From the NCBI GenBank assembly GCA_964459495.1, contig CAYWNK010000001.1, forward strand, positions 1 to 64,000: DNA of 64,000 nt. The letters run 5' to 3'. The notes beneath the pieces were generated by a model. It had not been told where the DNA came from. It saw nothing but the letters and a program-made list of their open reading frames with translations, and searched no databases. The translations under genes and the position numbers were made by a program. The first letter of the stretch is position 1. Each line of letters opens with the position of its first letter. Origin of the DNA: CAYWNK01 sp964459495. Its GTDB lineage: Bacteria; Planctomycetota; UBA1135; GCA-002686595. Positions 1 through 9,532 of the stretch are shown here, piece by piece.

Positions 1-48
1 GCTAGGCTGTCCCCTCGCTTCTTCCCCTTTGTCCCCCGAGATCCCCCT

Positions 49-2427
49 ATGAAGTCCCTCCCCATGCTGCTCGCCGCCGGTGTTCCGGTCCTCTTCGCGA
101 GCACTGCTGCGGCCCAAACCCAGGCGCCCGCCTACATCAACGTCCCGCTGGAGGCCGATTCCGGCACCGCGGTCAACACCGCAGCCACCCCGGAGGTGGT
201 GATCTCGTTCCCGGTTCAGCTTGAGGGCTCGAGCTGGATGCGTCTGTACTTTGAAGACGTCGATCTTTCCGGCGACCTCTTCGCCGGCAACGGCGCCGTC
301 CTGCGCCTGACCTCCTGGCTCGACGGAGATATCCAAGAGCTGAACGCACGCCACCTCGAGCAGTGGCAAAACTCCAGCGCCTACTTCAACGGCGACACCG
401 TGCAGGTCGAGGTTCTCGCGTACCCCGGCACCGGCGCGAACCGCGTCGTCATGCGTTCCGCCGACGCCGGCCAGCCCTTCCTCAGTGAGTCCCAGTGCGG
501 CAGCACCGACGATCGCATCGCCTCGAACGACCCGCGCTCCGGCCGCCTGCTCCCCATCGGCTGCACCGGCTGGCTGATCAACGACTGCCAAACCTGCGCG
601 CTGACCGCAGGCCACTGCACCGGCAACATCTCGGTGCTGCAGTTCAACGTGCCGCTCTCGAACCCCAACGGAAGCCTCAACCAGCCCCCCGCCTCCGACC
701 AGTACGCGGTCGACGCCGCCTCGGTCATCAGCAACGGTGGTCAAGGCGTAGGCAACGACTGGGCCTACTTTGGCACCTTCCCCAACAGTGTCACCGGCTT
801 GACCGCAGCCCAGGCCGCCGGCGGGACCTTCACCCTGGCCGCTCCTCCCGGCAGCACGGCAGGCAACGACATCCGCATCACCGGCTTCGGTAGCGACAAC
901 GGCACCGCCAACCAGACCCAGCAGACCCACGTCGGCCCCCTGGTGGTCCTGAACGGCAACCAGGTCGGCTATGTCACCGACACCACCGGCGGCAACTCCG
1001 GATCCCCGGTCATCCACGAGCAGACCGGCAACGCGATCGGCATCCACACCCACGGCGGCTGTGGCGCTGGCGGTGGCAACAACAACGGTACGCAGTCCAC
1101 CCACCCCGCCCTGCAGAACGCCCTCGCCAACCCGGCCGGCATCTGCGCCGCTGGCGGCATCGCAACGGTTGGGACCATTCCCACCCTGATCATGCCTGGC
1201 GCCGCAACCACCCTGCAGGTCGAGGCGACCGGCACCTCGGTTCCCGGGACCCAAATGCTGCACTACCGGGCAAACCCCGGCGATCTGTTTACCTCGATCG
1301 CGATGACCGAGGTCTCGGTCGACATGTTCGAAGTCGACCTGCCCGCCTTCGCCTGCGGCGATGCACCTGACTTCTACCTCAGCGCCCAGGACGCCTCCTG
1401 TGGCCTGGTCACCATCCCGACGAACGCGCCCGCCAACTTCTTCTCCGCCGAGATCGGCGTGGAGAACCTGACCTTTGCCGACAACTTCCAGCAGGACCTC
1501 GGCTGGAGCACCGCCAACCAGGGCGCCACCACCGGCGACTGGGTCCGTGGCGTCCCGGTCAACGACCCCAACTGGGCCTTCGACCCGATGAGCGACTCCG
1601 ATGGTAGCGGCAGCTGCTACCTCACCGAGAACGTCTTCGGCAACAGCGACGTCGACAACGGCACCGTGCGCTTGATCTCCCCTACGGTCGATCTCTCTAG
1701 CGGCACGCTTGGCGTGTTCTACGACTACTACGCCAACCTCTCCAACGACGACGGCAACGACCGTCTGGTCGTGGCCATGCGTGAAGCGGTGGGCAGCGGC
1801 TGGGTTGACGTGCGCGTGCACGACGAAAGCAATGGCCTCGACTGGACTACAGAGTTCATCAGCTCGGCTGACATCCTCGCCTCCGGCCTAAACCTGACGG
1901 CCACCATGCAGGTCCGCTTCAGCGGCAATGACGGCGGCACGCAGTCCTTCGCCGAGTACGGCCTCGACGCCTTCAAGGTCGGTGAGATCCTCTGCTCGGG
2001 AAGCACCATTGGCTCCGCCTACTGCTCCCCGGCCGTGGTCAACTCCACCGGCCAGCCCGGGACCTTGACCGCTAGCGGAAGCGACCAGGTTGCGGACAAC
2101 AACGTGTCCCTGCTGGCCTCGAGCCTGCCGGCTAACCAGTTCGGCTTCTTCATCACCAGCATGACCCAGGCCTTCAACCCCAACGCGGGCGGCAGCCAGG
2201 GCACCCTCTGCCTCGGCGGCGACATCGGTCGCTACAACATGCCCGTCCTGAGCACCGGACCCGGTGGTGAGATGGTTCAGGCCATCGACCTCAACAGCGT
2301 TCCCCTGCCCCTCGGCACCACGGTGGTCGTCGCTGGCCAAACCTGGAACTTCCAGGCCTGGCACCGCGACCAAAACCCCGGCTCCACGTCGAACTTCACC
2401 AGCGCGGTGAGCATCGACTTCCAGTAG
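49..2427 (+). CDS. Secreted trypsin-like serine protease with C-terminal accessory domains
   Basis: A 792-residue exported protein. The first ~23 residues are a signal peptide ending in an AxA-like site before Gln. A chymotrypsin-fold (S1) domain spans about residues 165-370. It shows a complete triad: His189 in LTAGHC, Asp237 in GNDWAYF and Ser317 in GGNSGSP. The family cleaves peptide bonds; the substrate cannot be told from sequence. After the protease comes a beta-rich region (about 470-650) resembling carbohydrate-binding or jelly-roll modules. The final ~140 residues start with AYCSP and include LCLGGDIGRY, NFQAWHRD and a final Phe-Gln, and look like a separate secreted C-terminal module. 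The gene is followed by a terminator hairpin and converges with the next gene, so it is probably monocistronic. The triad assignment is firm; the other domain limits are approximate. Confidence 0.85.
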   Translation: MKSLPMLLAAGVPVLFASTAAAQTQAPAYINVPLEADSGTAVNTAATPEVVISFPVQLEGSSWMRLYFEDVDLSGDLFAGNGAVLRLTSWLDGDIQELNARHLEQWQNSSAYFNGDTVQVEVLAYPGTGANRVVMRSADAGQPFLSESQCGSTDDRIASNDPRSGRLLPIGCTGWLINDCQTCALTAGHCTGNISVLQFNVPLSNPNGSLNQPPASDQYAVDAASVISNGGQGVGNDWAYFGTFPNSVTGLTAAQAAGGTFTLAAPPGSTAGNDIRITGFGSDNGTANQTQQTHVGPLVVLNGNQVGYVTDTTGGNSGSPVIHEQTGNAIGIHTHGGCGAGGGNNNGTQSTHPALQNALANPAGICAAGGIATVGTIPTLIMPGAATTLQVEATGTSVPGTQMLHYRANPGDLFTSIAMTEVSVDMFEVDLPAFACGDAPDFYLSAQDASCGLVTIPTNAPANFFSAEIGVENLTFADNFQQDLGWSTANQGATTGDWVRGVPVNDPNWAFDPMSDSDGSGSCYLTENVFGNSDVDNGTVRLISPTVDLSSGTLGVFYDYYANLSNDDGNDRLVVAMREAVGSGWVDVRVHDESNGLDWTTEFISSADILASGLNLTATMQVRFSGNDGGTQSFAEYGLDAFKVGEILCSGSTIGSAYCSPAVVNSTGQPGTLTASGSDQVADNNVSLLASSLPANQFGFFITSMTQAFNPNAGGSQGTLCLGGDIGRYNMPVLSTGPGGEMVQAIDLNSVPLPLGTTVVVAGQTWNFQAWHRDQNPGSTSNFTSAVSIDFQ

Positions 2428-2468
2428 TCGAACCCAACGGGCGCCTCGCTTGACGGGGCGATCGAATG

Positions 2469-2506
2469 ACGGCGGAGGTGAGCATTGCGCTCGCCTCCGC
2501 CGTTTT
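2469..2506 (+). terminator. Rho-independent terminator after the protease gene
   Basis: Inverted repeat ACGGCGGAGG / CCTCCGCCGT with further pairing inside (GAGC/GCTC), followed by TTTT. It lies 42 bp after the protease stop and ahead of the convergent downstream gene. Confidence 0.8.
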
Positions 2507-2574
2507 GCTTGCCATGCAAGGGGAGGCGCCTGACCTCTGTTTCGATCAATGGAAGACCAGCTCCTCCCCCGGCT

Positions 2575-5500
2575 TCACTCGCAGGAGAAGGGGTTGATGG
2601 TCCCATCGGGGGCCGCGTAGGTCAGCAGGTAGTTGATACCCGAGAGGACCTTGCCCCCAGGGCCCCCCAGGCCAAATCCGATGGTTCTAGCGACCCTGCA
2701 GGCCAGCTCCCGGAATGCCTGCTCGATGGCATCGTCGAGGAAACCTGCGTCCATGATGATGATGGCCTCGGAGGCAAAGGCGTAGAGCTGCACCAGGGTC
2801 TTGCCGTACTGAGCGACGACGCCAATGCTGATCCCACCCAGCCCGGCGATCCCCAGGATTTGGATGTAGGTATCGACAACAAGATTCAGCTCCTTCAGCT
2901 GGTCAAGCTGCGACTGGTTCAAGCCCCCTCCGCTTCCATCGGCAAGGATCGGATACACCTCACCGGACGACCTGCGAATGACGATGGCCGTCTGCAGTTC
3001 GGGTCGCGTCGAGTGCACCGCATAGTCTCCACCGCGATCCACCCGTTGTTTCCACCAGCGGCGCACGGCATCGGGAACATCCCCCGGAAAGCCCGCTTGC
3101 TTGGCCTGCTTCTTCGTCGTCCAAATCTCGTTCTGCAACAGGCCAAGGGTGGACTCGTCCCAGCCGTCCGACTCCACCAGTGCCAGGTGAGCGGTGCGTT
3201 CGATGTTGCGCGCGAAGGCTGCCGCCCCATCGACCATCGCCGTGCGAATGTTGGCCAGCGGCAACATGTCGATACGGGACTGGCGCTCGCGCGCGACGGG
3301 ATCGACATCGGTACGCTGCAGGATCACCCGCATCCCCGCCGTCCAGGTGATCGAGTCTTCCGCCACTGCCCCCGGCAGCACTGCACATAGGTTCAACGCC
3401 GCGTGGGACACGGAGAGAACGCCGTCCTGGATCCGTTCACGCAACGCCGCGCGGTCTCCCTGCTGCATGGCGCGAACGGCAGGCCGCAGCGACAGTTTCC
3501 CAGCAAGCACATCGTCAAGGGCAACCGACACCGGTACCCCATCTCCTTCGAAGTAGAGCGAGAACGCACTCCATAGGCGTTGCCTGACCTCTTGGACCAT
3601 CCACGGCTGCTCCCCCGAGCCCGCGTGAAGATCCGGGTCGAATCCTGCCAGAGTGCGCGTAACGGTCTTCCGCCCGACCTTGACCGTTAGATACAGCCCG
3701 GTAAGTCCAGAGACCAACTCCCCCTCTGCACTGGGCACCCGGTACTCCGCCCAGGCCCGGTCTGCGCCCGCACCGTGGAGACCTACGTGGGCACTGCGTA
3801 CCTCCGGGCCCGACTCCACCGCTCCATACTCCAGTAGGTAGGGGAAGACCGGAATGTTCGTCAGTGCGTCGGCGATCAGTTGAACCGCCTCTGCTGAATC
3901 CTCCACTGGGTAGGTCCAGCCCCCTGTGATCTTGGCCATCGCCTGGAAGCTGTCTTTGCCAGTGGAGGCCACGTCCAGAACGAGCGCTCGAGGTCCCGCA
4001 GCCAGAATGCCCTCCATCTGCGGCGTCAATTGATCGATTTCGTCCCCGTCGGTGACCATCACGATCAGGTCAGGACCCTCGGCAGACGCGCGCGACAGGG
4101 CCGTCCACAGGCTGGAGTCGATTCCCTGGGATACGAGGTCGACGTCAGGTATCGCCGTCGACAGGGTTCCCTTGAGCTCCACCAAGAGAGACTTCATCCC
4201 TTCGCCACTGTAGTCCTGCGGCATGCTGAGCGACTGGTCGTGCAACACGATGACACGTGGGCGGCTCGCGGCCCTGATGAGCAGCGCAGTCGCGGGTCGG
4301 CCCTCGTCCTCTACCATGAAGTCCCGCGCACCAAGTCCCTGGACGAGTGCGCCATCGGCATCGATCGCCCGGACCGCCAGCTGTACCCGCGGGAAGCCCG
4401 CAGCCCGCGCTTCGACTTCCAAACGAACCACCCTCGCCGCGGCCGCAGGGTTGGTTCCCTTTCCCGCCTTAGAACCTGCAGCGCCCGAGCTCGGCTGCGC
4501 CTTACCCAAGTCGATGGTGGTACCAAACGGAGTGATCGCCGAACCGCTGAACGATCCGATGTCCATCTCACCTGCACTGGAGTCAATGGCCTGCAGTCCG
4601 ATGATCGGCAGGAATGCAGGCACTTCGCTCGGATGCCTCAATCCGTACTGTTCGAACTCGATTCCTGGAACCATGCGGATGTGCAGTTGCCGCCCTGCCA
4701 GCTGGTCTGCGGTCCAACTGCCGGCCACCAGCTCGATCGTCTCCTTGGACTCACCCGATCGCTTCGCGGTCAAGCTCACCTCCACGGACTCCGGGGCCCG
4801 GACTGGCGTCAGATCGACGAGAACACCGGCAGATCCTTCCGCAAGCACCCCAAATTCCTGGGGCTCCAAAGCGAAGAGATCGCAGTAGCCCACCTCGCTG
4901 CCGCGCTGGTATTCGATCACCGGCTTGTTGGCTGTCCAGCGCCAATCGAAACTCGTGCTAGGCTCCTCACCGTCGGCACTGAGCAGCGCCATCAGCCTGT
5001 TCGCTAGCTCTTTCGCTTCGGACCCATCCCCATCTACGAACCGAGCGCCCGCAGAACCAATCTGACCGACACTGGCAGGATCCACTCCCAGCGCCTCACC
5101 CCACCGGGCGATTTGCTCCTCAGAAATGGTGGGAGCGAAGGGCCTATCGATGGGCCGGAACAAGACAGCTCGCGTATCGTCGTCACGGATCGACCTACGG
5201 ATTCCGCGTACGGTGGCCCGATAGCCCGCCCGGCGCATGAGTTCAGCTAGAAGCTCCGCCTTCTCGCGCGGTGTTCCCGCTCCGCAGCGCAAGCAAGCCC
5301 GCGTGCCGAAGCGCTGTTCATTCTCTCCGCCTACGCTGGTGTCGCGGGCGGGCACCGTTATCACCTGGTCTCGAACCAGGGCGAACAGACCCGCGCCATC
5401 TCCCTGCGCCACAAGCTCTTCAGCCCGCGCGGGCAGGTGATCCGGGGAGGTGCGCAGTGCAATCCTCAGCTCTTCCCAGACGTCGAAAGGCTGTTCGCCA

Positions 5501-5652
5501 TCGATGGACGATGATCCATCGCTCTGCCCGCACTCGCGCATCCCCAGGAGGAGCGCCAACAGACCCAGGCCACCTCCCGCCTGAAGCATCCGCCTACGGG
5601 TTACGCCTTCATCCGTCCTTTCTGTCCCTTCCGTCTTGCTTGCTTGTTCCAT
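2575..5652 (-). CDS. Tat-exported protein with transglutaminase-like segment and von Willebrand A-like domain
   Basis: 1025 residues. The N-terminus has a twin-arginine signal (TRRRMLQAGGG followed by a Leu-rich helix), so the protein is probably exported folded. Around residues 110-155 a segment with Cys residues and the pattern AELLAELMRRAGYRATVRG resembles the core helix of transglutaminase-like proteins; the full catalytic triad is not evident. From about 465 to 640 there is a von Willebrand A-like domain with a MIDAS-type DQSLS motif near residue 472 and a strand-loop VMVTDGDE. The rest is alpha/beta and unassigned, with a Gly/Ile-rich hydrophobic stretch near the C-terminus. VWA domains usually bind ligands or partner proteins through a divalent metal. 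It stands alone between convergent and codirectional neighbours, so context gives no job. Confidence 0.75.
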   Translation of the reverse strand: MEQASKTEGTERTDEGVTRRRMLQAGGGLGLLALLLGMRECGQSDGSSSIDGEQPFDVWEELRIALRTSPDHLPARAEELVAQGDGAGLFALVRDQVITVPARDTSVGGENEQRFGTRACLRCGAGTPREKAELLAELMRRAGYRATVRGIRRSIRDDDTRAVLFRPIDRPFAPTISEEQIARWGEALGVDPASVGQIGSAGARFVDGDGSEAKELANRLMALLSADGEEPSTSFDWRWTANKPVIEYQRGSEVGYCDLFALEPQEFGVLAEGSAGVLVDLTPVRAPESVEVSLTAKRSGESKETIELVAGSWTADQLAGRQLHIRMVPGIEFEQYGLRHPSEVPAFLPIIGLQAIDSSAGEMDIGSFSGSAITPFGTTIDLGKAQPSSGAAGSKAGKGTNPAAAARVVRLEVEARAAGFPRVQLAVRAIDADGALVQGLGARDFMVEDEGRPATALLIRAASRPRVIVLHDQSLSMPQDYSGEGMKSLLVELKGTLSTAIPDVDLVSQGIDSSLWTALSRASAEGPDLIVMVTDGDEIDQLTPQMEGILAAGPRALVLDVASTGKDSFQAMAKITGGWTYPVEDSAEAVQLIADALTNIPVFPYLLEYGAVESGPEVRSAHVGLHGAGADRAWAEYRVPSAEGELVSGLTGLYLTVKVGRKTVTRTLAGFDPDLHAGSGEQPWMVQEVRQRLWSAFSLYFEGDGVPVSVALDDVLAGKLSLRPAVRAMQQGDRAALRERIQDGVLSVSHAALNLCAVLPGAVAEDSITWTAGMRVILQRTDVDPVARERQSRIDMLPLANIRTAMVDGAAAFARNIERTAHLALVESDGWDESTLGLLQNEIWTTKKQAKQAGFPGDVPDAVRRWWKQRVDRGGDYAVHSTRPELQTAIVIRRSSGEVYPILADGSGGGLNQSQLDQLKELNLVVDTYIQILGIAGLGGISIGVVAQYGKTLVQLYAFASEAIIIMDAGFLDDAIEQAFRELACRVARTIGFGLGGPGGKVLSGINYLLTYAAPDGTINPFSCE

Positions 5653-5772
5653 CGCCTCGATAAGGCTAGGGGCAAGCGATCCACCGAGTGATGGTGAAAA
5701 TCGATGAGGGGCGGTGAATCCAGCGGATCCGCCGCTGGAGAGCAGCCTAGGCTGCCCTTTGCGCGCCTAGCT

Positions 5773-6534
5773 CTAACCGAAGTCGGGCATCGGCGGAAGC
5801 TCAGCGCCGGACGACGTGGTCGAGTCTTCGTCCTCGTCGAGGTCCGGAAACTCGAGGTTTGCGCTCAGCTCGGCGTCCATGTCCGCCAACGAAGGCACCG
5901 ACTCGAGCGACGTACTGTCGTCGTCCTCATCATGGTCGGTGAACTCAAGGCTTGCTGTGTCCTCCCCCAGGTCGCCGAGATCCATCTCGGCATTTCCGGC
6001 ACCTTCGTCCGGAACGGTCAGCGCCTCTTGGACCGCCGCGTCGCCTTCATCGAATAGGCTTCCCCAGGACGCATCCTCGGAGACCTTCTTGATGACTACG
6101 TGCTCCTTGAGCCACTTGCGGTTCGCAGTGACGGTACCCACGACCGGGAGCAGAACCATATCGGTCTCCGCTGCTAGCATGGCAAGGATGTCAGCCGGCA
6201 CAAGAGCCGGCATGGCGAGGGTCAAGACGTTGCCAAAGCGAGCCAGCGGAACCAGGCCCGAGTCATGCAGGAAGTGCGCATCGAACATCTCGATGAGGTC
6301 CGTGCTCGGCTGAATGAACTCCAGCGGCAGGAAGGGCAGCTGGAAGATCTCGCAGACCACCTTCGACAGATCCCAGTCCGATACGAGGTTGGAGGCAATC
6401 AATGCCTCTGGAAACGCCTGTCCACCATCGTTGCTGGCCTGCAACAGCTCGTGGATCGCGGCGGGCTCCACCATATTGCGCTCTGCGAGCACTTCGGCGA
6501 GGCGGTTGTAGTCGAGTCGCTGGGTTAGCTTCAC
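5773..6534 (-). CDS. MshEN / GspE N-terminal domain protein with acidic tail
   Basis: About 253 residues from a GTG start at 6534 (a TTG 36 bp upstream is the alternative; family-like sequence begins at the GTG: KLTQRLDYNRLAEVLAER). The first ~150 residues match the layout of the N-terminal domain of type II secretion / type IV pilus ATPases. That layout is a helical part with ALIASNLVSDWDLSK, then a conserved Phe-Leu-Pro-Leu segment, then LVPLARFGNVLTLAMP. In some relatives this domain binds cyclic di-GMP. No ATPase domain follows. Instead the C-terminal ~90 residues are very acidic (Asp, Glu, Ser) and end with a Pro-Met-Pro-Asp-Phe-Gly peptide. It may be a stand-alone regulator or adaptor; that is inference. 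It lies downstream of gyrB on the same strand. Confidence 0.75.
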   Translation of the reverse strand: MKLTQRLDYNRLAEVLAERNMVEPAAIHELLQASNDGGQAFPEALIASNLVSDWDLSKVVCEIFQLPFLPLEFIQPSTDLIEMFDAHFLHDSGLVPLARFGNVLTLAMPALVPADILAMLAAETDMVLLPVVGTVTANRKWLKEHVVIKKVSEDASWGSLFDEGDAAVQEALTVPDEGAGNAEMDLGDLGEDTASLEFTDHDEDDDSTSLESVPSLADMDAELSANLEFPDLDEDEDSTTSSGAELPPMPDFG

Positions 6535-6688
6535 GGGGATCGGTGGGGGGCATGACGCTAGCGCGTCCAAGAAGCCCTATCGGCCCCACCCCTCCACAAC
6601 ATGAGAAAGTCCCGCAACTCCCGGCCATCCTTGGACCTTTCCATCGTCCCAGGGGCGCAAGAATGCGCCTCTGGGTGCTCGGACAGCC

Positions 6689-6717
6689 CAGAACCCGGAA
6701 CATTCTTCCGGGTCCTG
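6689..6717 (-). terminator. Hairpin downstream of gyrB
   Basis: Inverted repeat around CCCGGAA / TTCCGGG with a 5-nt loop, directly past the gyrB stop on the minus strand. There is no T run after it, so it may be a processing or pause hairpin and not a classical intrinsic terminator. Confidence 0.4.
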
Positions 6718-6723
6718 CCCCGA

Positions 6724-9171
6724 CTACACGTCTAGATCGGTGATCTCGAGGGCGTACTTCTCGATGTAGTCCCTGCGCGCCTCGACGCCGTCACTCATCA
6801 GGATCGTGAAGATCTCATCCGCCTCAAGGACATCGTCCATCGTGACCTTGTAGAGGGTGCGAACATCGGGATCCATGGTCGAGTCCCACAGCTGGTCCGC
6901 ATTCATCTCACCTAGACCCTTGTAGCGCTGAATGTCGATCCCGGTTTGAGCACCTTGCTGGACCGCTTGAGCCAGCCCGTAGACCGACGAAGCTTCTCGC
7001 TCGGTGTTGCCGGTCTTGACCGTCCATTTGCCGCCGCCCCGCAGGATCAATCCTGCCTGTTCGAGGCTCTTGAGCGCCGTCGTAATGGCACCGGTTTTCT
7101 GGATCTTGACCCCGAGCACATCGGCTTCATTGATCGACATCGGAGAGTCTGGACCGCTATAGACCTTGAGCTCCCCTTCGACCATGCCGCGACGCAGCTC
7201 CAGGAAGTTCTCATACTCCTCTTTGGTGTCGTAGAAGCTGTCGACCATGTCGGCTCGCGCCCACCATTCCGGGAGCTTCTCGCCGTCCCAACGATCGACA
7301 ATCGCCTCGAACTCGACTTCTGTCCAGCCAGGAATCGCGCCGTCGGCCAAATCGAGCAGACCTCGCAGGCTCTCGGAAACCTCCCGAAGGCTCGGTCCCG
7401 CCCATTCCCGATCGGCGTTCTCGTCGCGCACCGAGGTGTTGGAAACCCCGAGCTCCACCAGGTACTCGCGCAGCGCAACGTCGTCGACGATGTAGCGAGA
7501 CTGCTTGCCCTTGGTGACTTTGTACAGCGGAGGCTGAGCGATGTAGAGCCGGCCGGCCTCGATCATCGAGGTCATCTGGCGGAAGAAGAACGTCAGCAGG
7601 AGCGTTCGGATGTGGGAGCCGTCCACATCGGCGTCCGTCATGATGATCGTCTTGCCGTAGCGCAGCTTTTCGAGGTCGAACTCGGTCGAGATCCCGCAGC
7701 CCAACGCCGAGATGATCAGCTGGATCTCCATGTGCGAGAGCATCTTGTCCAGCCGCGCACGCTCGACGTTCAGGATCTTACCCTTGATCGGAAGGATGGC
7801 CTGATACCGCCGATCCCTGCCCATCTTCGCCGGACCACCGGCCGAATCACCCTCGACGATGAACAGTTCGGTCTCTTCCCTGTTCGACGACTGACAGTCG
7901 GCGAGCTTGCCGGGCAGGTTGCCACTGGCGAGCGCTGACTTGCGCCGCACCAAGTCGCGCGCCTTCCGAGCAGCCTCGCGTGCCTCGCGGGCACGTACCG
8001 CCTTCTGAATGATCGCCTTCGCGGTGCCGGGATTCTCCTCGAGGTAGATCCCAAACATCTCCGCCACCGCGGACTCCACAATGCCCTGGGCTTCGCGGTT
8101 GCCCAGCTTGTCCTTGGTTTGGCCCTCGAACTGGGGATCGGGAACCTTGAGCGAAAGCACGGCGGTCAAGCCCTCTCGGAAGTCGTCGCCCGAGGGCAGC
8201 GAATCCGAATCCTTCACCATCTTGCCGCTCTTGGCGTAGTTGTTGAGCGTACGCGTGAGCGCCGCCTTCATCCCGGCAAGGTGCGTACCACCGCCGTGGG
8301 TGTTGATGTTGTTGACGAAGGTGTGGACGGTTTCCTGGTAGGAGTCCGTGTACTGCAGAGCAACCTCGACCTCGTATTCCTCGTCGGGGTTCTCCGTCGA
8401 CTGCATCATCTTGTCGAAGTGCACGACGTCAGTATGCAGGGCGGTGCGGTTCTTGTTGATCGTCGCGACGAAGGCCTTGAGACCTTCGGGGTACTCGAAG
8501 ATCGCTTCCGTTTCGGTGCGCTCGTCGTAGAGCTCCAACCGAAGACCGCGCGTGCCCATCAGGTACGCCGTTTCCTTCAGGCGCTTCTCGACCACCTCGA
8601 ACTGCACGTCCGTCGTGGTGAAGATCTCGGAGTCCGCTTTGTACGTCACCGACGTCCCTGTGCGGTCGGTGTCGCCGATCACCTTGAGGTCGTCGGTCTT
8701 GACCCCGCGCGCAAAGCGCATGCGGTGAATCTTGCCGTCCTTGTGAACGTCGACCTCCAACCACTCGGACAGGGCATTCACGCAGGAAACACCCACACCG
8801 TGCAATCCGCCCGAGACTTTGTACGACTGATCGTCGAACTTGCCGCCCGCGTGGAGCTTGGTTAGCACCACCTCGACTGCGGGGATGCCTTCTTTGGGGT
8901 GAATGCTGACTGGGATCCCGCGGCCATCGTCCTCGACACGAACCGATCCGTCCGCGCGCAGAATCACCCGGCACTTGGTCGCGTGGCCCGCCAAGGCCTC
9001 GTCCACCGAGTTGTCCACGACCTCCCAGATCAGGTGGTGCATGCCGCGTACATCGGTGTCGCCGATGTACATGGCAGGCCGGACGCGAACGGCCTCGAGG
9101 CCTTCGAGAACCGTGATGGATGAAGCCCCGTACTCGGGCCCCTTCTTTTCTTCGGGCATGTCTTCGGACAT
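6724..9171 (-). CDS. gyrB: DNA gyrase subunit B
   Basis: 815 residues, full length. GyrB hydrolyses ATP to drive negative supercoiling in the A2B2 gyrase. The GHKL ATPase domain shows EVVDNSVDEA, DDGRGIP and the lid GGLHGVGVS. The TOPRIM domain shows EGDSAGG, followed by the conserved GRDRRYQAILPIKGKILNVE, then the metal-binding DADVDGSHI. The C-terminus has QRYKGLGEMN, the GyrA-interacting signature. A ~130-residue segment between TOPRIM and that signature is the usual tail-side insertion seen in many Gram-negative GyrB proteins. EGDSAGG is followed by Pro-Ala-Lys-Met where Ser-Ala-Lys-Gln is usual, a small deviation. It lies 18 bp after dciA in the order dnaA-dnaN-dciA-gyrB, a classic origin-proximal cluster. 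Confidence 0.98.
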   Translation of the reverse strand: MSEDMPEEKKGPEYGASSITVLEGLEAVRVRPAMYIGDTDVRGMHHLIWEVVDNSVDEALAGHATKCRVILRADGSVRVEDDGRGIPVSIHPKEGIPAVEVVLTKLHAGGKFDDQSYKVSGGLHGVGVSCVNALSEWLEVDVHKDGKIHRMRFARGVKTDDLKVIGDTDRTGTSVTYKADSEIFTTTDVQFEVVEKRLKETAYLMGTRGLRLELYDERTETEAIFEYPEGLKAFVATINKNRTALHTDVVHFDKMMQSTENPDEEYEVEVALQYTDSYQETVHTFVNNINTHGGGTHLAGMKAALTRTLNNYAKSGKMVKDSDSLPSGDDFREGLTAVLSLKVPDPQFEGQTKDKLGNREAQGIVESAVAEMFGIYLEENPGTAKAIIQKAVRAREAREAARKARDLVRRKSALASGNLPGKLADCQSSNREETELFIVEGDSAGGPAKMGRDRRYQAILPIKGKILNVERARLDKMLSHMEIQLIISALGCGISTEFDLEKLRYGKTIIMTDADVDGSHIRTLLLTFFFRQMTSMIEAGRLYIAQPPLYKVTKGKQSRYIVDDVALREYLVELGVSNTSVRDENADREWAGPSLREVSESLRGLLDLADGAIPGWTEVEFEAIVDRWDGEKLPEWWARADMVDSFYDTKEEYENFLELRRGMVEGELKVYSGPDSPMSINEADVLGVKIQKTGAITTALKSLEQAGLILRGGGKWTVKTGNTEREASSVYGLAQAVQQGAQTGIDIQRYKGLGEMNADQLWDSTMDPDVRTLYKVTMDDVLEADEIFTILMSDGVEARRDYIEKYALEITDLDV

Positions 9172-9189
9172 GGGTGTGTGGCTGTCTAG

Positions 9190-9528
9190 CTAGCGCTTCA
9201 GCTTGTAGTTCACGCGCCGGATGCGGTTCGATCCGAGCAGGCGGTTGGCTTCTTGGCGATAGGTTTCGCCGGTGAAGCCCTTGAGTTCTGAGAGCTGGGG
9301 AGAGGACTCGACTTCTACGACGAGCTCACCACCACGAAATGCAACCGCACGAGCTCGGCGGCAAAGGTCAGGGCCGGTGACATCGCGCCAAGCGCTGTAC
9401 ACCTTGATATCGCCCATGTGCTGCGCGAGGCCGCTGGAGCGTAGAAAGCTCTCCACCGCATAGCGCATGGGTGCCGGCGGACCGCCACGTTCGGACTCTT
9501 CGCCCTTCGCTTTGATTCGGCCCGCCAT
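9190..9528 (-). CDS. dciA: DciA-type DUF721 protein (putative helicase loader/operator)
   Basis: 112 residues. The centre reads VYSAWRDVTGPDLCRRARAV, then a beta-strand ELVVEVESSPQLSEL and a helix with YRQEANRLLG. This is the DUF721 pattern of a Trp-containing first helix, a VxSPxWAxEL-like strand, and a short C-terminal basic tail. DUF721 proteins of the DciA class assist loading of the replicative helicase DnaB in bacteria lacking DnaC or DnaI. Its position between dnaN (5 bp away) and gyrB is the position the family takes in many genomes and supports the assignment. A basic, disordered N-terminal ~20 residues precede the domain. Confidence 0.85.
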   Translation of the reverse strand: MAGRIKAKGEESERGGPPAPMRYAVESFLRSSGLAQHMGDIKVYSAWRDVTGPDLCRRARAVAFRGGELVVEVESSPQLSELKGFTGETYRQEANRLLGSNRIRRVNYKLKR

Positions 9529-9532
9529 GAAC

